This document shows, piece by piece, positions 1-7,847 of a stretch of 64,000 bases of DNA (position 1 is the first letter of the stretch; each line of letters begins with the position of its first letter). The translations under genes and the position numbers were made by a program. The notes beneath the pieces were generated by a model. The model saw only the letters and a program-made list of their open reading frames with translations. It did no database searches and was not told where the DNA came from. Location of the stretch: the NCBI RefSeq assembly GCF_024385605.1, contig NZ_JANFOJ010000002.1, positions 62,001 to 126,000 on the forward strand, given 5' to 3'. The DNA is from Sporolactobacillus sp. STSJ-5. GTDB lineage: Bacteria > Bacillota > Bacilli > Bacillales > Sporolactobacillaceae.

Positions 1-48
1 TTTTATATGGCAAAGCAACTAACCACGCAAATCGAAGAAACAAAATAA
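1..48 (+). CDS. Possible 3' end of an upstream gene (partial)
   Basis: From base 1 an open frame reads FYMAKQLTTQIEETK and stops with TAA at 46-48. Its 5' part lies outside the window. In B. subtilis the gene before ylbC is ylbB, a CBS-domain protein, but 15 residues are too few to assign a family. It may equally be chance reading frame. Confidence 0.3.
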   Translation, partial: FYMAKQLTTQIEETK

Positions 49-178
49 ATATAAATAAGGAACCTTTTTAGATAATTATAGTAAATGTATCATACAAAGC
101 GGTCGGATGATTCGAATGTTTAGGAGCGTGAATTTTTGGAAAGGATGGGACTGGAAGTTCAAGGAGGAATTCGATTCG

Positions 179-706
179 ATGAAACTACCAGTCTTGTTCA
201 AAGAACATCGTTCAATAATTATTATTCTTTCAATAGGTTTCATTGCTGTTTTAGCTCTCTACATTGGAACCTGGCATCCTGCATCAGCAAAAAAAGAGAC
301 GTATGGTCAAGTTGATCGGCAAATTTCTCCAGTTAATCAGCAGGAGAGGGAACTATTTACGATCATTAAACAACAAAAAACAGTGCATCAAGCCCTTACG
401 GCGGACTGGAATTTGTTCCGAGTTGCAAGACTAGAAGCGAGACGAATAGCGTCTGGTCATGCAAAAAGTACAGAGGATGCAAGAACGATGCTTGGTTCAC
501 TTGGATACGATGAAAACACAGCTCAAATTTTAATGCTACAATCTGGCAATCCCGATGAATCGATAAGAACACTATGGCGAAATTCGAGACAGTCTGATTC
601 GATCAAATCAGTAAGTACTGGCAGAAGGATCGGAACTGGTTTTGCGACAGGACGAGCAGGAAAAATATGGGTGGTTCTGCTTGCCAATGAACCGAAAAAC
701 AATTAA
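179..706 (+). CDS. Membrane-anchored protein with a degenerate CAP-like domain
   Basis: The product is 175 aa when started at ATG 179, which has AAGGAGG at 161-167. An upstream start at 107 is possible but has no good ribosome site. One hydrophobic segment (about residues 13-33) is followed by an extracellular part. The C-terminal ~100 residues have the rhythm of a CAP/SCP domain: alanine-rich helices, a late W..SR stretch, then IGTGFATGRAGKIWVVLLA, like the final strands of CAP proteins. The hallmark GENI motif and the conserved histidines are missing, so any CAP assignment is an inference. It lies just before ylbC, a true CAP protein, and may be a diverged relative. Function unknown. Confidence 0.7.
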   Translation: MKLPVLFKEHRSIIIILSIGFIAVLALYIGTWHPASAKKETYGQVDRQISPVNQQERELFTIIKQQKTVHQALTADWNLFRVARLEARRIASGHAKSTEDARTMLGSLGYDENTAQILMLQSGNPDESIRTLWRNSRQSDSIKSVSTGRRIGTGFATGRAGKIWVVLLANEPKNN

Positions 707-743
707 CAGAATCAACAAAGAAAAACAGTGTAACAGATGAACT

Positions 744-775
744 ATCTGTCCGTTCAATACCAGGCTTGTTATAAT
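744..775 (+). promoter_or_regulatory. Candidate sigma-A promoter for ylbC (extended -10)
   Basis: TATAAT at 770-775 is preceded by TG one base upstream, giving an extended -10. The -35 region (TGTCCG at 747-752, 17 bp spacer) is poor. It lies about 35 bp before the ylbC start. Confidence 0.4.
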
Positions 776-812
776 GGAAGAAAGTTTTTGAGATTTAGAG
801 GGGGAGAAGATG

Positions 813-1865
813 ATGAGAAAAACAAATGTTATCATTTTCGCCATTGCGGTGATTGTATTTGCAGGCACATTTTTAATTAGTTTGGTAAGTCTCCCCTCAG
901 ATAGTACAACCTCTCCATCGAACAAGAATCGCCAGATGTCATTGACTGCTAATAAAGACTTTAAAGTTCCGGAGAGCGGTATACACACTTTGATGGGTAA
1001 AACGGAAAAACAAATAGTGCGTACATTAGGAAAACCTGAACGCGTTGATCCCAGTAAATTTGGTTATCGCTGGTTTGTTTACGGCAGAGCAAGTGAAAAC
1101 TACTTGCAAATAGGCATCGATAATTCGACAAATCGCGTTACCACGATATACGCACTGGGAAAAAAATTGAAGACCAATCCGTTTACAATCGGTGACGAAT
1201 CACAGAAAATATATGAAAAGGTGCCGATTGCGGACGAAGTCTCTTTAACTTATAAGGGAACAAAGATTGATTTTGAATTAAATGAAGAGGACATGATGGT
1301 GCGCCCGTTAATGAAATTCGGAAAAATATGGGTTCAGTTAAATTTTGACCATCTTTCTGATCGTCTAATTGGTGTTCGTTACATGAACACCGATGTTTTG
1401 GCTGTGCAGCATCCGTATTCAATGACCTATCAAGGAAATTTGCCCGAAACACCAACGCTTACCGAAGACCAATGGGCAGCCGTGAATCAAGGCGAGGATC
1501 AGGAGATCTTTGATGTCAGCAATGTACTTCGAATGAGATTCAAGAAAAAAATACTGCAATGGAACGAAGCGGCATATCAAGCTGCCTATAAGCATAGTAA
1601 AGAAATGAAAACTAAAAATTATTTTTCGCATGGATCCAAATGGTCAGGAGACCTTAAAGCACGATTAGAGCGTGAGAATATTAATTTCCAGACAGCCGGT
1701 GAAAATATAGCGGCCAAATATCCGGATGCCATTGCAGTAAGCCTTGGATGGCTAAACAGCATTGATCATCGCAAGAATTTATTAAATAACGATTTTACGG
1801 AACTCGGCGTTGGCTCTTATAAAAATTATTACACACAGGATTTCGTCAGGCCACTTATTCCCTGA
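813..1865 (+). CDS. ylbC: YlbC-type CAP-domain protein
   Basis: The protein is about 350 aa, close to the family length. An N-terminal hydrophobic segment (residues about 5-27) is followed by the CAP-associated N-terminal domain, with the conserved start G-IHTLMGKTEKQIVRTLGKP, and a C-terminal CAP domain (about 240-350). The CAP domain shows RMRFKKK.LQWNE, HSKEM...NYFSH, GENIA, W.NS.DHR.NLL and ELGVGSY, including the histidine and glutamate residues typical of the fold. It is probably exported and membrane-anchored; its substrate is not known. Two ATGs overlap (810 and 813). I prefer 813 because GGGGGAG ends at 806. ylbD follows. Confidence 0.88.
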   Translation: MRKTNVIIFAIAVIVFAGTFLISLVSLPSDSTTSPSNKNRQMSLTANKDFKVPESGIHTLMGKTEKQIVRTLGKPERVDPSKFGYRWFVYGRASENYLQIGIDNSTNRVTTIYALGKKLKTNPFTIGDESQKIYEKVPIADEVSLTYKGTKIDFELNEEDMMVRPLMKFGKIWVQLNFDHLSDRLIGVRYMNTDVLAVQHPYSMTYQGNLPETPTLTEDQWAAVNQGEDQEIFDVSNVLRMRFKKKILQWNEAAYQAAYKHSKEMKTKNYFSHGSKWSGDLKARLERENINFQTAGENIAAKYPDAIAVSLGWLNSIDHRKNLLNNDFTELGVGSYKNYYTQDFVRPLIP

Positions 1866-1953
1866 ATGAAACCTGTTTTTTTAATCATGATGCACACCTA
1901 GATCCACTGTTGCTTAAGATAATCTTAGGAAAACCTTTGGGGAGGTGTGCCCT

Positions 1954-2400
1954 TTGGCAGAAGAAAGAACAAATGCGGCAATTAAAAAATTTAAAAGCTT
2001 TTTACGCAGTCATCCGGAAATCGTTGAATATGTTCACGAAAACGGTATAAAGTGGAGCAACGTTTTTGATGACTGGGTAATCTTCGGTGAAAAAAACGAT
2101 GTGTGGGAAAAATACGGCATGAACAGGGAAGAAACTGAGGAAGCTCCGGAGAAAAAAAAGAGTTCATCCTTTTCGCTTAATAAAATGCTAAAAGTGGTTG
2201 ACACTATTGACACGAAACAATGGCAGGAACGCCTTGACACAATCAGCGGCGCTTTGACTGGAATTCAGTCGTTTATCGGTCAATTTCAACAAACGAATGA
2301 ACAGGAAAAGCAGAATAATGGAAGTGGTCAGGATTCTGCAGGACAAACGTCAACTCAATCATCTGAAAATTCGCCCGGTCAAAATCCATTTTTCTTTTGA
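1954..2400 (+). CDS. ylbD: YlbD-type putative spore coat protein
   Basis: The product is 148 aa from TTG 1954, placed 8 nt after GGGGAGG. A GTG at 1945 lies inside that ribosome site and is rejected. The N-terminus (KKFKSFLRSHPEIVEYVHENG) and the WSNVFDDWVIFGE stretch match YlbD proteins. A variable, Gln/Ser/Asn-rich tail ends in NPFFF. In B. subtilis YlbD is classed as a coat protein; that role is carried over from the family, not shown here. ylbE begins 15 nt downstream, so the two are probably co-transcribed. Confidence 0.82.
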   Translation: MAEERTNAAIKKFKSFLRSHPEIVEYVHENGIKWSNVFDDWVIFGEKNDVWEKYGMNREETEEAPEKKKSSSFSLNKMLKVVDTIDTKQWQERLDTISGALTGIQSFIGQFQQTNEQEKQNNGSGQDSAGQTSTQSSENSPGQNPFFF

Positions 2401-2415
2401 AAGGATTGATTTGAG

Positions 2416-2664
2416 ATGAGAACTGAAATTCAAGAATACTTGGATAGCCGGCCTGAAGAAAAATTATTTGTGCGAATGCATCCGGAATGGTATCGGAAAT
2501 TAAGCCGGGCTCCTTGGGAGTTGAGCCAGCTCAAACCGGCGGCAAATCAATTCTATGGTCGTACATTCAGTCAGCGTCTGGATCGGTTTAATCAGCGGGC
2601 AAGTATGATGTCAATGCTTGTTTCAATGGCTCAGGCCATGAGTGCACAGAAATCTAAGGATTAA
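2416..2664 (+). CDS. ylbE: YlbE-like protein
   Basis: The protein is 82 aa and starts at ATG 2416 behind AAAGGATTGA. It shows the YlbE pattern: YLDSRPEEK.FVRMHPEWYRKLSR, then Trp/Leu and a central FYGRTFSQRLDRFN, ending in a Met-rich helix. No catalytic motif or membrane segment is visible. Function unknown. Its position between ylbD and ylbF is the same as in B. subtilis. Confidence 0.8.
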   Translation: MRTEIQEYLDSRPEEKLFVRMHPEWYRKLSRAPWELSQLKPAANQFYGRTFSQRLDRFNQRASMMSMLVSMAQAMSAQKSKD

Positions 2665-2741
2665 GAGAACGAAATAAAATCTAGAATAATGGCGCTTTAG
2701 CTCTATTTGTTGTATATTTTAATAGAACTGGGGGTGGCAAA

Positions 2742-3185
2742 GTGATTGGAACGTTAGAAAATGCTTCTCTGCTGGACCACGCTGAAGAACTTGCTTCAAT
2801 GGTGCTCCATTCGGATTGCTACGCATTGTATCAGGAAAGTAAGAACAATTTAGAATGCGACGAACAATCGCAGCAATTAATTAAAAATTTCTTAATGGTC
2901 AGAGACAAGTACGATGAAGTTCAGCGTTTTGGAAGATATCACCCTGATTATAAGTCGGTTATAAAAGAAATGATGGAGTGCAAACGAGATTTGGATGTCC
3001 ATCCGCTTATTGCCGATTATAAGAAAAAGGAAAACCAATTGAACGAACTGTTGGGTGAGTTAAGTACAATCCTCGCGCGTTCAGTTTCATCATCGATAAA
3101 AGTACCCACCGGCGATCCGTTCTTTGATCGCTCATGTGGCACAGGTTGCGGATCTGGAGGAAAATGCGGTTGCCACACACGGTAA
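2742..3185 (+). CDS. ylbF: YlbF (RicF), Ric complex subunit
   Basis: The product is 147 aa from GTG 2742, after GGGGGTGG. It belongs to the YlbF/YmcA helical family. In B. subtilis YlbF (RicF) joins YmcA and YaaT in a complex that carries Fe-S clusters, promotes mRNA processing by RNase Y and supports competence, biofilm formation and sporulation. The helical part covers about residues 1-120. The C-terminus ends in a cysteine cluster, CGTGCGSGGKCGCH (about residues 132-145), consistent with cluster ligands. There is a 385-bp gap before ylbG. Confidence 0.87.
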   Translation: MIGTLENASLLDHAEELASMVLHSDCYALYQESKNNLECDEQSQQLIKNFLMVRDKYDEVQRFGRYHPDYKSVIKEMMECKRDLDVHPLIADYKKKENQLNELLGELSTILARSVSSSIKVPTGDPFFDRSCGTGCGSGGKCGCHTR

Positions 3186-3189
3186 AGCA

Positions 3190-3370
3190 AATTCGTCGAT
3201 TGGCAAGCACAAAGTGCAAAGACAGAGGCGTAGTTGCTCTTACACTAAATACCTTTAAATTATTTTCTTGAAAATTTGTGTAAAGAAAACTTGTCGATTG
3301 GTGAATATGCATCATTTAGTGACTTCCGCATGTGTACTGAACTTTATCATGCCTCGCGGAAGATCCTTTT
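3190..3370. repeat. Intergenic element with repeated GTCGATTGG motif and terminal inverted repeat
   Basis: This part of the ylbF-ylbG gap has no supportable gene. GTCGATTGG occurs at 3196-3204 and again at 3295-3303. The second copy sits in AAGAAAACTTGTCGATTGGT, which recurs with two changes before mraY (about 19993-20012). Between the copies are a GCAC-AAA-GTGC hairpin and a TTACAC/GTGTAA pair. CTTCCGC (3323-3329) is matched by GCGGAAG (3356-3362), and the following CCTTTT is only weakly terminator-like. It could be a structured RNA or a small repeat. Nothing was recognised in the remaining 3371-3550. Confidence 0.35.
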
Positions 3371-3570
3371 ACATAATTAAATAGTTGCTATGTGTTTGTC
3401 CGCAGGATGTTTGCAGACTTCTAAGTATAAACGTGACGTTTTCCATAGACCTATCTAATATCTGCGATGATATGAGTCAGTGTAGATAGAGATTGAGATG
3501 TTGCACGTTTATGCAGCTTAAGGCAGCCTAGAGAAAAATAGAACGGAAACAAAAGGGGTGGTGTGTTCCG

Positions 3571-3843
3571 GTGGACATACAAAAAAGAGACAGTATTATT
3601 GTTTGGCTTTATAATACAAAATATTTGAGAGTACTCAGACGCTATGGATATGTGCACTATATATCAAAACGAATGAAATATGCGATTCTTTATTGTGATC
3701 ATGAACAGAGTGCAGCAACGATCAGCCAGCTGCAGAAAATGAAGTTTATTAAAACAGTGGATGTTTCTCAATTGCAGCATGTTCGAACAACTTATGAAAA
3801 AGGCAAATCAAAATTTGAAGAAAAAGATGAAGTGTTTAATTAA
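3571..3843 (+). CDS. ylbG: YlbG family protein (UPF0298)
   Basis: The product is 90 aa from GTG 3571, after AGGGGTGGTG at 3554-3562. It matches UPF0298: a short basic protein with IIVWLYNTKYLRVLRRYGYVHYISKRMKYAILYCD, followed by a helix ending in a charged tail. Function is unknown. Gene order ylbF-ylbG-csfG-rsmD follows B. subtilis. Confidence 0.87.
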   Translation: MDIQKRDSIIVWLYNTKYLRVLRRYGYVHYISKRMKYAILYCDHEQSAATISQLQKMKFIKTVDVSQLQHVRTTYEKGKSKFEEKDEVFN

Positions 3844-3975
3844 TCAGGTGACACTATAACTTTAGGTATGTTTAGAAAATCTGACTACGGATGATCCATC
3901 GTCCTGCGGCCTGCAGGACACATTTTACTGGACTGCTGACACGAACTCCCTAAATAACAACTTCTTTATTTGTGT

Positions 3976-4114
3976 AAAAAAAAACCCGCAGACAAACTGC
4001 GGGCTGTCTTTACGCATCAGAGGATGCAAGACAATGGGAGAGGAGAAACCGGCGGAAAACTTATGGGGAAACGTAAGTATCCGCGGTTGGGCCAACATCT
4101 CAAACGATGTTGCC
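3976..4114 (-). ncRNA. csfG: Candidate CsfG forespore small RNA
   Basis: The ylbG-rsmD gap is the place where csfG lies in B. subtilis and many endospore formers. Read on the minus strand, the region has a sigma-F/G type promoter (4121-4150) and a predicted start near 4114. It then shows a 7-bp hairpin (4093-4112), a CTTA/TAAG hairpin whose loop holds TTTCCCC, an unpaired pyrimidine-rich run (complement of 4034-4048), a bulged stem (GTCTT/AAGAC around GCATC/GATGC, 4006-4032), and a terminator stem (3985-4003) followed by nine U. Pyrimidine-rich conserved segments and forespore expression are known traits of CsfG. The match is by position and architecture, not by alignment. Confidence 0.72.
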
Positions 4115-4120
4115 AGCAAC

Positions 4121-4150
4121 TATTATGTACGAGTTGCTTGAATGCTATAC
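4121..4150 (-). promoter_or_regulatory. Sigma-F/sigma-G type promoter for the csfG candidate
   Basis: On the minus strand GTATA (4146-4150) is followed by 18 bp and CATAATA (4121-4127). This fits the sigma-G consensus GHATR / CATWHTA. The predicted start is about 7 nt further on, at the first hairpin. Confidence 0.65.
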
Positions 4151-4337
4151 ATCTTTCATAACTTTTATTGCTAGATGTAGTATTCACAATGATTCAGAGC
4201 CTAGTCGGCTATTTCGACTCTTTAGAATATAAATGAGGCATGCCCTTACAAGGATATTTATCAATATGATCAATCGACGTAAAGGTTAACATCATCTATG
4301 ACTATGGAGTACCTCTTCATGTAAGGAGGGACGTTTA

Positions 4338-4922
4338 TTGAGAGTCATCTCAGGAGAAAATAGGGGACGAAAATTAAAAGCTGTCAATGGAAGAATGACA
4401 AGACCTACAACGGATAAGGTTAAAGAAACCATTTTTAATATGATTGGTCCTTTTTTTGATGGAGGATCGGTTCTTGATCTGTACGGAGGGAGCGGTGGAC
4501 TGGGCATTGAGTCGCTCAGCCGAGGCATTGATAAAGCCGTATTTGTTGATCGCGCAAGTGCAGCCTGCCAAATCATTCGAGATAATACACGTCTGTGTGG
4601 CTATGAAGAGTGTACACAGATCTTGCAGCTTGAAGCAACACGAGCACTTGATAAATTGAGCGAAAATGGACAACACTTTGATCTTGTTTTTCTTGATCCG
4701 CCTTATGCGAGACAGCATATTCAAAAAGATATGGAAACATTGTTGCAGAAAAACATGCTGTCAGATCGTGCCATAATTGTTGTTGAGCATGAGGAAAACG
4801 TGAAACTTCCTGACGTTCTCGATGGCAGGCTGATTCGAGAGAAATACCGAACCTATCAAGGACAGACAGCAGTATCTATTTATTATTTCCAACCTGAACA
4901 GGGAAGTGATTCAGTTGAGTGA
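4338..4922 (+). CDS. rsmD: 16S rRNA (guanine(966)-N2)-methyltransferase RsmD
   Basis: The protein is 194 aa from TTG 4338, behind AAGGAGGG. RsmD methylates a guanine in the small-subunit rRNA using S-adenosylmethionine. The N-terminal [16 protein letters not shown] is typical. The SAM-binding loop reads [18 protein letters not shown]; most relatives have FAGSG there. The catalytic DPPY motif is in LVFLDPPYA (about residues 116-124). The last 8 nt overlap coaD, so the pair is translationally coupled, as in B. subtilis (ylbH-ylbI). The 210 bp between the csfG promoter and this gene contain a weak AGTCG/CGACT hairpin but no clear promoter. Confidence 0.93.
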   Translation: MRVISGENRGRKLKAVNGRMTRPTTDKVKETIFNMIGPFFDGGSVLDLYGGSGGLGIESLSRGIDKAVFVDRASAACQIIRDNTRLCGYEECTQILQLEATRALDKLSENGQHFDLVFLDPPYARQHIQKDMETLLQKNMLSDRAIIVVEHEENVKLPDVLDGRLIREKYRTYQGQTAVSIYYFQPEQGSDSVE

Positions 4923-5412
4923 ACGTATTGCAGTATATCCGGGCAGTTTTGATCCTGTAACTTACGGTCATTTAGATATTCTTCAGCGGGGATTATCAGT
5001 GTTTGATAAGATTATCATTGCAGTTCTGAATAATTCGTCTAAGAATCCACTCTTTACTGTTGAAGAACGTGTTGATCTGTTGAAAAAGGCTACCGCTCAT
5101 CTCGATTCAGTGACCGTTGATTCATTCGAAGGGCTGCTCGTTGATTATGTACAAAGGAAAAAGGTAAGTATTGTACTAAGAGGATTGAGAGCAATTTCTG
5201 ATTTTGAGTATGAGTTACAGATTGCCGCAATTAACAAAAGTCTCAATCCAAAAATTGAGACATGCTTTATGATGACAAGCAATCATTACTCTTTCTTGAG
5301 TTCGAGTATGGTTAAAGAAGCCGCCATGTATGGCGGTTCAGTGCATGAACTTGTGCCTGTTTCTGTTGAAGATGCCCTGGTTAAGAAATTCGGGAAAAAA
5401 TCATCTGTTTAA
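4915..5412 (+). CDS. coaD: Phosphopantetheine adenylyltransferase
   Basis: CoaD transfers AMP from ATP to 4'-phosphopantetheine, the penultimate step of coenzyme A synthesis. The product is 165 aa from TTG 4915 ([14 protein letters not shown]), with GGGAAG at 4901-4906; a GTG at 4906 lies inside that site. Motifs seen are the nucleotidyltransferase [13 protein letters not shown] (T/HxGH), [14 protein letters not shown] and LSSSMVKE. Its 3' end overlaps the convergent ylbJ by 12 bp. Confidence 0.95.
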   Translation: MSERIAVYPGSFDPVTYGHLDILQRGLSVFDKIIIAVLNNSSKNPLFTVEERVDLLKKATAHLDSVTVDSFEGLLVDYVQRKKVSIVLRGLRAISDFEYELQIAAINKSLNPKIETCFMMTSNHYSFLSSSMVKEAAMYGGSVHELVPVSVEDALVKKFGKKSSV

Positions 5413-6609
5413 TGGATGAGTATGTGTGTTGAAGCGTCTTAGTAGAATGAAAATAAAAACGATCAGAATGGAAAATGTGATCATTGGCCCAAATTCAGCG
5501 GTTTGATGTGTCAGTGTCTCGAAAGGTTCACCCATAGCAAATGCGGTCTGTGCGGCTGATCGGTTGCCCATTTGAAAGATATGAAAGAGAAAAAAAGCTG
5601 CTATCGATGAGAACATCATTTGAAGCAGCCGGCCGATTAAAAAGAGTCGTGAACTTAGTCCTGCCTGTGAGAGAACACTGACCGCTTGTGCTTGTATAGA
5701 AAGGCCACAAAACCCGAGCAGGCCACTCACTACAATAACACGTTCAATAAGAGGGACAATAACTAATTCACCGACCTTGTTATCTCCGATCGTCAGCTCG
5801 AACAGCCCTGGAATCACGGCGGAACCAAGCTCAGGTGAAAAGCCGATGAATTTGAAACATGCACTCAGTCCAAAGCCTAAGAAATCTACAAAGCCAATTT
5901 GAGCAAGTAATTGGTAAAGCATGGAAAACAAAGTGATAAAACCACCGATCGCCAGCAGCGTGGAAACTGAAGAGATGACTGCGTCGCCTAATTTTTTTCC
6001 AAACGGTTGATCACGTGAAATACGCTCTTGATGCATACTGTTCAGAGCATGAATGAATAGGAAGCGCGAAGGGGTGGACCTCGCTTTATTCGTTTTTTTA
6101 CCAAGAAATCGAAATGTCAATCCGACACATATATTGCCGATGTAGTGAGCAAGTGCAAAAACAATGCCTAATGATGCCTGATGAAAAAATCCAACTGCGG
6201 TTACGCTAAAGAGAAAGAGCGGATTGCTGAAGTTCGTGAATCCGGCTAACCGCTCAGCTTCTGCTTTCGTAATCTTTTTTTCTCTATAGAGATCTGCTGT
6301 AATACGTGCACCGGCGGGAAAGCCAGAGACAATCCCCATCATAAAGACGAAGCCTCCTACGCCAGGCAGCCGGAAAAGCGGACGCATCAATGGTTCCATA
6401 AGGATACCGGCAAACGTGACAATCCCAAAGCCAATCATAAGTTCTGTAAGAACAAAGAATGGAAAGAGAGCGGGGAACACTTTATCCCACCAAATCTGCA
6501 TTCCTGTAATTGAGCCTTTGACGGCAATATCAGGATAACGTACCATGAGATATGCAACTGCGAGTGAGCCGGAAGCCAGCAGATAAGTTAAGCTCTTTGA
6601 ATGTTTCAT
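5401..6609 (-). CDS. ylbJ: Sporulation integral membrane protein YlbJ
   Basis: The 402-aa polytopic membrane protein has roughly eight hydrophobic spans. It carries nucleoside-recognition (Gate) type sequence, such as [16 protein letters not shown] and a [12 protein letters not shown] loop. In B. subtilis ylbJ is transcribed by sigma-E in the mother cell and is needed for proper spores. Its transported substrate, if any, is unknown. ATG 6609 has AGGTGAG nine bases upstream on the minus strand. It is convergent with coaD and divergent from ylbL, which is the order seen in Bacillus. Confidence 0.9.
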   Translation of the reverse strand: MKHSKSLTYLLASGSLAVAYLMVRYPDIAVKGSITGMQIWWDKVFPALFPFFVLTELMIGFGIVTFAGILMEPLMRPLFRLPGVGGFVFMMGIVSGFPAGARITADLYREKKITKAEAERLAGFTNFSNPLFLFSVTAVGFFHQASLGIVFALAHYIGNICVGLTFRFLGKKTNKARSTPSRFLFIHALNSMHQERISRDQPFGKKLGDAVISSVSTLLAIGGFITLFSMLYQLLAQIGFVDFLGFGLSACFKFIGFSPELGSAVIPGLFELTIGDNKVGELVIVPLIERVIVVSGLLGFCGLSIQAQAVSVLSQAGLSSRLFLIGRLLQMMFSSIAAFFLFHIFQMGNRSAAQTAFAMGEPFETLTHQTAEFGPMITFSILIVFIFILLRRFNTHTHPLNR

Positions 6610-6774
6610 TAATATATCTCACCTACAATTTTTCAGCCAATTGGAAGTACTTGTCCATTACTTTTACTATACGGTACTGCGACGACAGATAGACCAACAG
6701 GAATTCGAAATAAATAAGCATCAATGACATATAATCAGAAGTGTTGTGTTTTTCAATTGTAGGGGGCGATAAAC

Positions 6775-7788
6775 TTGCGAAAAAAAGTCACTCAATGGTT
6801 GGTGATTATCATTGCGATCTTATTAATTGGATTGAACTTTTACCGAACACCCTATTACGTGCAGCGTCCTGGCAAAGCTGAATCGATGTCAGGAATGATC
6901 AAGGTTAAAGGTGCAAAAAAAATTGATGGAAACTATAGACTTGTGTACATATATCTAGGTCAGGCAAATGTCTATCAGTATCTCTGGGCGAAATTTGACG
7001 GCAATAAATATACAACCTTGGTAAAAGAAAATCAGGTGAAAATGCCTAATGAAGATGAGCAGGATTACAACCTCCGTCAGGAAAACTATATGAGCAGTGC
7101 GCAGCAATCGGCTGCGTATGTCGCTTATAAAGCTGCGGGCAAGAAACCGACGCTTTTGGAAGAGGGCGTTTTAATACTTGGTGTAATGAAATCAATGCCC
7201 AACAGCAAAATATTGAACACAGGTGATTTAATTATTGGGATGGACAATCATAAGATTGCAACTACTGAAGATATGAATCGTTTGATTAAACAAAAAAAAA
7301 TTGGGGACCGATTTGTTTTGACACTTGTTCGAAAGAACAAAGTGAAACAAGTGACTGTTCAAGCTGCTCGTTTTCCTAAAGCTTATACAAGTTCAGGAAG
7401 AGGGTGGGGCATCGGCATTTATCAGGACAACCATGTTAAGGTGGATGTTGAACCAAAAGTGAAGTTTTCAATTAAGAATATAGGTGGACCGTCGGCAGGG
7501 CTCATGATGACACTTGAAATTTATGATCAGCTGGATAAGCAGAACTTAGCAAAGGGCAGGGACATTGCTGGTACAGGAACGATTGAAATGAATGGAGATG
7601 TTGGACCGATCGGAGGAATTTCCGATAAGGTGGTTGGTGCCAGCAAATCAGGTGCGGACATCTTTTTTGCTCCTGTTGCTGATCATGAATATCAAACAGC
7701 AAAAAAGACGGCCAAGGAAATTGGCACAAATATGAAAATTGTACCTGTTAAATCATTTGGGGACGCAGTGAACTATTTAAAACGATGA
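6775..7788 (+). CDS. ylbL: Membrane-anchored PDZ / Lon-type serine protease YlbL
   Basis: The protein is 337 aa from TTG 6775, behind AGGGGGCGAT. A single N-terminal membrane span (about 6-24) is followed by a PDZ domain (about 125-195) and a Lon-like proteolytic domain. The catalytic dyad is visible: Ser240 in GGPSAGL and Lys285 in GGISDKV, spaced as in Lon. In B. subtilis YlbL is one of the proteases that remove the DNA-damage division inhibitor YneA. That substrate is known for the homologue only. The gene stands alone, and a long palindrome follows it. Confidence 0.92.
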   Translation: MRKKVTQWLVIIIAILLIGLNFYRTPYYVQRPGKAESMSGMIKVKGAKKIDGNYRLVYIYLGQANVYQYLWAKFDGNKYTTLVKENQVKMPNEDEQDYNLRQENYMSSAQQSAAYVAYKAAGKKPTLLEEGVLILGVMKSMPNSKILNTGDLIIGMDNHKIATTEDMNRLIKQKKIGDRFVLTLVRKNKVKQVTVQAARFPKAYTSSGRGWGIGIYQDNHVKVDVEPKVKFSIKNIGGPSAGLMMTLEIYDQLDKQNLAKGRDIAGTGTIEMNGDVGPIGGISDKVVGASKSGADIFFAPVADHEYQTAKKTAKEIGTNMKIVPVKSFGDAVNYLKR

Positions 7789-7805
7789 AGGTGCACTAAC
7801 TAAAG

Positions 7806-7847
7806 GACGATTTTTGAATGAGAAAAGTTACTCATTCAAAAATCGTC
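7806..7847. terminator. 17-bp inverted repeat between convergent ylbL and tmcAL
   Basis: The arms 7806-7822 and 7831-7847 are perfectly complementary around an 8-nt loop. The right arm contains the last codons of tmcAL, whose stop codon (7828-7830) lies at the arm-loop border. U-tracts are weak on both strands. A bidirectional terminator is likely. Confidence 0.6.

Noticed and set aside
1896-1935. CTTAAGATAATCTTAGG dyad before ylbD as a terminator or operator
   Set aside because: The dyad is short and A/T-rich with no U-tract or promoter context; it could be chance.
3196-3320. Possible lysine-type riboswitch because of an AGAGGCG stretch
   Set aside because: The rest of the conserved lysine core is absent and the next gene, ylbG, has no link to lysine.
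5528-5710. Many open frames opposite or inside real genes, such as this one within ylbJ
   Set aside because: They lack ribosome sites and family matches, and lie wholly within well-supported genes on another frame.
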